7,737 nt of DNA from Sulfurovum sp. Its GTDB lineage: Bacteria > Campylobacterota > Campylobacteria > Campylobacterales > Sulfurovaceae. A program made the position numbers and the translations under genes. The DNA lies in assembly GCA_015490315.1 (NCBI GenBank), contig WFYB01000170.1, positions 1 to 7,737 on the forward strand, written 5' to 3'. Shown here one piece after another: positions 1-4,576 of this stretch; within the stretch, counting starts at the first letter, position 1; each line of letters begins with the position of its first letter. The notes beneath the pieces were generated by a model that did no database searches, was not told where the DNA came from, and saw only the letters and a list, made by a program, of their open reading frames with translations.

Positions 1-52
1 TACCTATTTCCTGCTATCTACAACCTGTCTGTTCCCTGATACCTATCCCCTA
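1..52 (-). repeat. Degenerate heptanucleotide repeat starting at the leuS stop codon
   Basis: Read on the minus strand, this stretch consists of seven 7-base steps that each begin TAG or CAG: TAGGGGA, TAGGTAT, CAGGGAA, CAGACAG, then a 4-base interruption GTTG, then TAGATAG, CAGGAAA and the start of another, TAGGTA, cut by the window edge. The first TAG is the leuS stop codon itself. The period is seen directly. The individual units are too diverged for a perfect tandem repeat. The YAG phase resembles the cleaner YARGGAG repeat inside dnaX at 6334-6361. No hairpin or T-run typical of a terminator is visible before the window ends. Confidence 0.5.
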
Positions 53-2491
53 TTTCGGTTTTACCGCAAGGTTGACCAGCTTGTTCGGCACCACAATCTC
101 TTTGACAACCTGCATCCCCTCAAGCCACTTGGCACCTGCCTCTTTGGCAGCCGCAAGTATCTCATCGTTACTCGCATCGGGGCTGACCTCTATCTCGGTG
201 CGTTTCTTGCCCCCGATCATCACGACATACATGATGCTATCTTGCACAAACACTTCATCTTTGACGTCAATCTTGCCTTTGAAGTTCTCCCGTTCAAAGA
301 GCTTCTCACTCAGCTCCGTAGCCACATGCGGGATGATCGGCTCAAGCAGGTTGAGCATAATATACATCCCCTCTGTCCAGACATCTGCGTTATCCTGCTT
401 ATCAAGTGCATTGAGTGCTTCCATACAGGCAGCAATGAGCGTATTGAAAGCAAAGGTATGTTCATAGACATCAGCAGATTTCTGCAGTGTTTCATAGACT
501 TTGACTCGTGCTAGTTTGCTCTCTTTGCTCAGGCTGCTCTGGTCAATCTCAGGTAGCCTCTTGCCTGTAACTTTGCCGCTTCTGTCATAGAGTTTTTTGA
601 TGAAACGGAAAGCACCGTCTACCGCAGAGTCATTCCACTCAAGCTCTTTTTGCGGCGGTGCGGCAAAGAGGATAAACAGACGCGCGGTATCGGCACCGTA
701 CTTATCTACCAAGGCATCCGGGTCAACCGTATTGCCTTTGGACTTACTCATCTTTGCTCCATCTTTGAGTACCATCCCCTGTGTCAGCAGTCTCTGGAAC
801 GGCTCATCGATATCGTGATAGCCAAGATCACGCAGCACTTTGGTGAAGAAACGCGCATAGAGCAGGTGCAAGATCGCATGCTCGATACCTCCGATATACT
901 GATCAACCCCGAGCCAGTAGTCAGCATCTGCTTTGTCTATGCCGACCTCTTCCCACTTTTTGGGGTTGGTCGCATAACGGAACTGATACCAGCTTGACTG
1001 CACGAAGGTATCGAGTGTATCGGTCTCACGCACGGCATCCTTACCACATTTTGGACACTTACAGTGTTTCCACGTCGGATGGTTCTCCAGCGGGTTGCCC
1101 TCACCGGTGATCTCCACATCATCGGGGAGTGCCACAGGCAGGTTCTCAAACTTCTCAGGTACCAGCCCGCAATCCTCACAATGTACAAACGGTATCGGTG
1201 CACCCCAGTAACGCTGACGGCTCACACCCCAATTACGCAATTTGTAGTTGGTCGTCCCTTTGCCAAGCCTCTCAGATTCAAAGTGCTCGATGATCTTCGA
1301 TTTGGCTTCACTGTTCTTCATGCCGCTAAATTGTGCAGAATCCACAAGGAGTCCCTCTCCGGTATAGGGCAGATCTTCTCCCCCCTCAATGACACGTTTG
1401 ATCGGCAGATTGTATTTGGTAGCGAACTCAAAATCACGCTCATCATGTGCCGGTACCGCCATGACTGCACCGCCGCCGTAGCTTGCCAGTACAAAATTGG
1501 CAGTCCAGACAGGGATCTCCTCGCCTGTAAGCGGATGAATCACACTGATACCCAGAGGATATCCCTCTTTCTCCTGCTTGGCACGCTCCACTTCGCTCAT
1601 ATTGGCAATGGCTTTGATCTTCTCTGCCACCTCAGCATCCAGCAGATTGTGTTCAACAAGATACTTGGTGATAAGATGCTCGGGAGCCAATGCCGAGTAG
1701 GTGACACCGTAGATCGTATCGGGACGGGTGGTAAAGACCTCATAGCGGTCAAACTTTCCGCCAAGCTTTGCTTTGCTCTCTTCGGTCAGTTCAAAGTCAA
1801 ACGCCAAGCCCTGAGACTTCCCTATCCAGTTGCGCTGCATCGTGATCACTTGGGAGGGCCACTTGCCCTCAAGTTGTGCCAGGTCTTCCAGCAGTTCATC
1901 GGCATAGCGGATAATATCAAGGTAGTAGCCCGGCATCTCCTTAAGCTCTATAGGGTTGTCACAACGCCAGCAGCACCCCTCTTCGACTTGCTCGTTGGCA
2001 AGCACCGTATGGCAGCTCTCACACCAGTTGACCGTCGTACTCTCACGGTAGAGCAGCCCCTTTTCAAACATCTCGATGATAAACTTCTGCTCATGCTTGG
2101 TATAGAGCGGATCACAGGTGGCAAACTCGCGTGTTTTGGAGAACGAAAGTCCCAGTGTACCCAGCTCTTTGCGCATATAGTCGATGTTGCTGTAGGTCCA
2201 CTCTTTGGGGTGTCTTCCATGCTTGATCGCCGCATTTTCTGCGGGCATCCCGAAGGCATCCCAGCCGATGGGGTGCAGTACATTGTAGTCCTGTTTTCTG
2301 TAGTAGCGTGCCAGCGCGTCACCTATGGCGTAGTTGCGCACATGCCCCATATGGAGACGACCGCTAGGAAACGGGAACATGCTCAAAATATATTTTTTCT
2401 TCTGTGTCAGGGAGTCACTCGGCTCAAACGCCTGCTCCGCTTCCCACTGCTGCTGCCACTTGGCTTCAATCTCTTTTGGATTGTAACTCAT
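50..2491 (-). CDS. leuS: Leucyl-tRNA synthetase, full length (813 aa)
   Basis: Class I aminoacyl-tRNA synthetase that charges tRNA-Leu with leucine in the cytoplasm and edits mischarged products. The HIGH signature appears as HMGH at residues 47-50, and KMSKS at 580-584. The CP1 editing domain is present, with TTRPDT at 254-259 and the GGAVMAVPAHDERD block around 339-352, including Asp350, which should be the conserved editing aspartate. Two zinc-knuckle cysteine sets are visible: C157/C160 with C173-C177, and C438/C441 with C479/C482. The C-terminus ends in the expected small tRNA-binding domain (residues from about 750), so the protein is complete. The ATG start gives the usual N-terminal YNPKEIEAKWQ; only a weak GTGAG-like ribosome site precedes it. 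The stop is TAG. The gene lies 76 bases downstream of the LRR gene on the same strand, with a candidate promoter in the gap. Confidence 0.98.
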   Translation of the reverse strand: MSYNPKEIEAKWQQQWEAEQAFEPSDSLTQKKKYILSMFPFPSGRLHMGHVRNYAIGDALARYYRKQDYNVLHPIGWDAFGMPAENAAIKHGRHPKEWTYSNIDYMRKELGTLGLSFSKTREFATCDPLYTKHEQKFIIEMFEKGLLYRESTTVNWCESCHTVLANEQVEEGCCWRCDNPIELKEMPGYYLDIIRYADELLEDLAQLEGKWPSQVITMQRNWIGKSQGLAFDFELTEESKAKLGGKFDRYEVFTTRPDTIYGVTYSALAPEHLITKYLVEHNLLDAEVAEKIKAIANMSEVERAKQEKEGYPLGISVIHPLTGEEIPVWTANFVLASYGGGAVMAVPAHDERDFEFATKYNLPIKRVIEGGEDLPYTGEGLLVDSAQFSGMKNSEAKSKIIEHFESERLGKGTTNYKLRNWGVSRQRYWGAPIPFVHCEDCGLVPEKFENLPVALPDDVEITGEGNPLENHPTWKHCKCPKCGKDAVRETDTLDTFVQSSWYQFRYATNPKKWEEVGIDKADADYWLGVDQYIGGIEHAILHLLYARFFTKVLRDLGYHDIDEPFQRLLTQGMVLKDGAKMSKSKGNTVDPDALVDKYGADTARLFILFAAPPQKELEWNDSAVDGAFRFIKKLYDRSGKVTGKRLPEIDQSSLSKESKLARVKVYETLQKSADVYEHTFAFNTLIAACMEALNALDKQDNADVWTEGMYIMLNLLEPIIPHVATELSEKLFERENFKGKIDVKDEVFVQDSIMYVVMIGGKKRTEIEVSPDASNDEILAAAKEAGAKWLEGMQVVKEIVVPNKLVNLAVKPK

Positions 2492-2527
2492 TTATCATCT
2501 CACTTCAATAGACTAAATTTAATCATG

Positions 2528-2533
2528 ATTATA
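2528..2533 (-). promoter_or_regulatory. Candidate -10 element for leuS
   Basis: The minus strand reads TATAAT, a perfect -10 hexamer, 36 bases upstream of the leuS ATG, in an AT-rich stretch. A -35 match is poor (CAGACA at 2553-2558, with a long 19-base spacer), which is common in Campylobacterota, whose housekeeping promoters depend little on -35. This would let leuS be transcribed separately from the LRR gene. Confidence 0.45.
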
Positions 2534-2550
2534 TCCAAGATGGAGTTAGA

Positions 2551-2567
2551 GGTGTCTGTTGTACACC
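2551..2567 (-). other. Small inverted repeat directly after the LRR stop codon
   Basis: GGTGT (2551-2555) and ACACC (2563-2567) are perfect inverted arms around a 7-base loop, immediately after the LRR gene's TAA. The stem is only 5 bp and no T-run follows on the minus strand, so it is at best a weak terminator or RNA-end stabiliser. Readthrough into leuS is plausible. Confidence 0.25.
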
Positions 2568-3575
2568 TTATAGCTTTACCTTGCATCCTTGTGAGATAAG
2601 TGCTTCTAACCATGCTTTTTGTCTTCGGGACAAAACGAGGTTTGGATTGCCCGAGAGATCGAGATACTGTAAACGTTGGAGATTTACGATAGACTCGGGC
2701 AGTTGTATAAGCGCATTGTTCCCCAGATGTAAAATCCCTAAAGATCTGAGCTCTCCAATCGAGGCAGGCAAAGAGACCAGTCTGTTTTTGCTCACATTGA
2801 GTGTGCTTAGATGAGAAAGAAGACCTATCTCCTCGGGAAGTGTTGAAAGATGATTGCCATAGAAATAAAGCTTGCTTAAAGCGTACATCCTCCCGATCAT
2901 ACTTGGCAGCCCTTCAAATCTGTTATTGTACGCCCAAAGTACGGTCAAACTGGACAAATTTTCAAACGTTTCCGGAAGTGTAGTTAAGTTATTTTTGGCA
3001 ATACTGAGTCTTTCTAATCGCCTTAACTTTCCCATCTCTTCTGGAAGCACTGTCAGTCTGTTCCTACTTATATCAAGTACCCGCAAATTATTCAGTTTGC
3101 CTATCTCTTTTGGAAGACTGACCAGTCTATTTGAGTACAGCCAAAGTTTTTCCAAACGACCAAGATCCCCTATCTCCGCAGGGAGTTCCACCAAGCCGTT
3201 TGACTGCAACCACAGTTTTTCCAAATAACTAAGCTTGCATATCTCTTTGGGCAGTGTCTCTATCCTGTTTTCCCCAAGACTGAGCAGAGACAAGCGATGC
3301 AGTCTTTCTATTGAACTCGGCAGTTTTTGCAGCCGGTTATCATGCAGCCACAGCTTCGTAAGCCTTGGGAGTCTACCTATCTCTTCGGGAAGTTCTCCTA
3401 TCCCGTATGAGACCAACACCAGATCCTCAAGATCCGTCAGCGCAGCTCTCTTTCGAGGGAAACCCACCAAGCGTCCGGATTTGCTTTTATGTATATCGGG
3501 TAGATTGCAACTCTCTGCCCACTCTCTTAACTGCTCAACAGAACTTTCATCCAAAGGTTGCTCATCTTGCTTCAT
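2568..3575 (-). CDS. Leucine-rich-repeat protein, cytoplasmic, 11 perfect 23-residue repeats (335 aa)
   Basis: Probable protein-protein interaction scaffold; the partner and role are unknown. After a mostly polar N-terminal segment (1-50, no signal peptide or membrane span), 'LP' occurs at residues 62, 85, 108, 131, 154, 177, 200, 223, 246, 269 and 292. These are exactly 23 apart and follow the pattern LPxxIGxLxxLxxLxLxxNxL. This is the LRR class found in many bacterial cytoplasmic proteins and in eukaryotic SHOC2/Ras-group LRRs. The last 30 residues, from about 306, form a C-terminal cap. It lies 9 bases downstream of ypfJ with no good ribosome site in the gap, so translation may be coupled. 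Two 60-base lines sampled by hand (2821-2880, 3061-3120) are about 38% GC, against about 47-63% for sampled lines of leuS and dnaX, which hints at a different history. The start is the first ATG; the next in-frame ATG would lie well inside the LRR repeats. Confidence 0.93.
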   Translation of the reverse strand: MKQDEQPLDESSVEQLREWAESCNLPDIHKSKSGRLVGFPRKRAALTDLEDLVLVSYGIGELPEEIGRLPRLTKLWLHDNRLQKLPSSIERLHRLSLLSLGENRIETLPKEICKLSYLEKLWLQSNGLVELPAEIGDLGRLEKLWLYSNRLVSLPKEIGKLNNLRVLDISRNRLTVLPEEMGKLRRLERLSIAKNNLTTLPETFENLSSLTVLWAYNNRFEGLPSMIGRMYALSKLYFYGNHLSTLPEEIGLLSHLSTLNVSKNRLVSLPASIGELRSLGILHLGNNALIQLPESIVNLQRLQYLDLSGNPNLVLSRRQKAWLEALISQGCKVKL

Positions 3576-3584
3576 AAGTCTATG

Positions 3585-4472
3585 TTACTGCCCAAAGGTG
3601 TTGCATGCTCTCAAATCACCGGAGGCAAGCCCTTTTCGAAACCACGCTACACGCTGGTCAGCACTACCGTGTGTAAAGGCATCAGGACGGACATATCCCT
3701 GCGCCTTTTTCTGCAGGACATCATCACCGATCGAGCTGGCTGCCCTAAGTGCCTCTTCGACATCTCCGGGCTCTAGGATATTGAACTTCTTATGAGCATG
3801 ATTTGCCCAGACACCGGCATAGCAGTCCGCCTGAAGCTCTACGCGTACCTGCAGCTGATTGGCTCTGCTGCCTCCGCCCCACTGCTGCTTGAGCTTTTGT
3901 ACTTTGTCAAGTGTACCTTGCATATTTTGGATATGGTGTCCGATCTCGTGTGCCAACACATACGCCTGGGCGAAATCTCCGGGGGCGTTATGGCGGCGTG
4001 CAAGCTCATCAAAAAAGCCGAGATCCAAGTAAACCTTCCTGTCTGCCGGACAGTAAAAGGGACCCATCTGCGCGGATGCATAGCCGCAGCCGCTTCGCGT
4101 ACTGCCACGATAGAGTACCATCACCGGCTCTTTGTAGCGCATCCCGTACTGAGGCAGTATCTCTCTCCAAACATCTTCTGTGCTTGCTAAGACCTTTTTG
4201 ATAAATTTCGCCTCTTTTTCATCCTTGACCTTGTCCACTTTCGCACTGCTTTGACCGCCCATACCTATGAGGGCAAGCGGATTGTACCCGTTAAACCACG
4301 CAAACGCACCTATAGCGATGATCAACCATCCTATTTTGGTACGCAGCAACGGTCTGATCAGCGGCCAGATCATCATCAGTGTTCCCATCGAAGGCAAACC
4401 TCTTCGGCCACCTCCACTTTGTGACCTGCGGTCATCTACATTGCGGCTCTCTCTTTCATCATCCAGTCTCAT
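3585..4472 (-). CDS. ypfJ: YpfJ-family neutral zinc metallopeptidase, membrane-anchored (295 aa)
   Basis: Putative zinc protease of the YpfJ/KPN_02809 family (Pfam zinc_peptidase type PF04228, named from memory of the family). Residues 1-27 are Arg/Asp/Gly-rich and polar. One hydrophobic span lies at about 46-64, followed by the catalytic domain. The zinc site is HEIGHH at 175-180, with H175, E176 and H179. Glu212 in VELQADC is the likely third ligand. The family blocks SGCGYA (127-132) and GPFYCP (137-142), with C129 and C141, are present. The length is normal and nothing is broken. The physiological substrate is not known for this family. The start is supported by AAGGAT at 4482-4487 on the minus strand, nine bases before the ATG. 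It is the first gene of a likely ypfJ-LRR transcription unit and is divergent from dnaX. Confidence 0.95.
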   Translation of the reverse strand: MRLDDERESRNVDDRRSQSGGGRRGLPSMGTLMMIWPLIRPLLRTKIGWLIIAIGAFAWFNGYNPLALIGMGGQSSAKVDKVKDEKEAKFIKKVLASTEDVWREILPQYGMRYKEPVMVLYRGSTRSGCGYASAQMGPFYCPADRKVYLDLGFFDELARRHNAPGDFAQAYVLAHEIGHHIQNMQGTLDKVQKLKQQWGGGSRANQLQVRVELQADCYAGVWANHAHKKFNILEPGDVEEALRAASSIGDDVLQKKAQGYVRPDAFTHGSADQRVAWFRKGLASGDLRACNTFGQ

Positions 4473-4511
4473 ACTATTACCATCCTTTTTTAGGTCAAGT
4501 TATCTCTTTCG

Positions 4512-4520
4512 ATTATACCA
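4512..4520 (-). promoter_or_regulatory. Extended -10 promoter for ypfJ
   Basis: The minus strand reads TGGTATAAT: a perfect TATAAT (4512-4517) with the TGn extension. It lies 39 bases upstream of the ypfJ ATG. Extended -10 promoters work without a strong -35, and none is seen. The region where a -35 would sit (about 4535-4540) overlaps the -10 of dnaX on the other strand. Confidence 0.6.
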
Positions 4521-4539
4521 GTCAAAAGTAAAATTTAAC

Positions 4540-4545
4540 TACAAT
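4540..4545 (+). promoter_or_regulatory. Candidate -10 element for dnaX
   Basis: TACAAT (5 of 6 matches to TATAAT) lies in an AT-rich tract 31 bases before the dnaX GTG. A -35 17 bases upstream would fall on 4517-4522 and is a poor match. That position overlaps the ypfJ extended -10, so the two divergent promoters are interlocked. Confidence 0.45.
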
Positions 4546-4565
4546 ATACCTAACCCAATTTACCC

Positions 4566-4571
4566 AAGGAG
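4566..4571 (+). promoter_or_regulatory. Ribosome binding site that fixes the GTG start of dnaX
   Basis: AAGGAG, a strong Shine-Dalgarno sequence, lies five bases before GTG at 4577. It supports GTG over any downstream ATG; the next in-frame ATG is codon 80, well past the P-loop. Confidence 0.85.
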
Positions 4572-4576
4572 AGTGT

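Noticed and set aside
2385..2396. AAAATATATTTT palindrome near the 5' end of leuS
   Set aside because: It encodes conserved residues around KKKYIL of LeuS. A 12-bp AT palindrome is weak and easily arises from Lys/Tyr/Ile/Leu codons.
1064..2599. A 511-codon open frame on the plus strand opposite leuS
   Set aside because: It is antisense to a fully conserved leuS and its translation shows no recognisable domain. Long antisense open frames are common opposite codon-biased genes.
3235..3795. A 186-codon plus-strand open frame across the LRR/ypfJ junction
   Set aside because: Its Ser/Leu-rich periodic translation is the reflection of the LRR repeats on the other strand, and it runs over two genuine genes.
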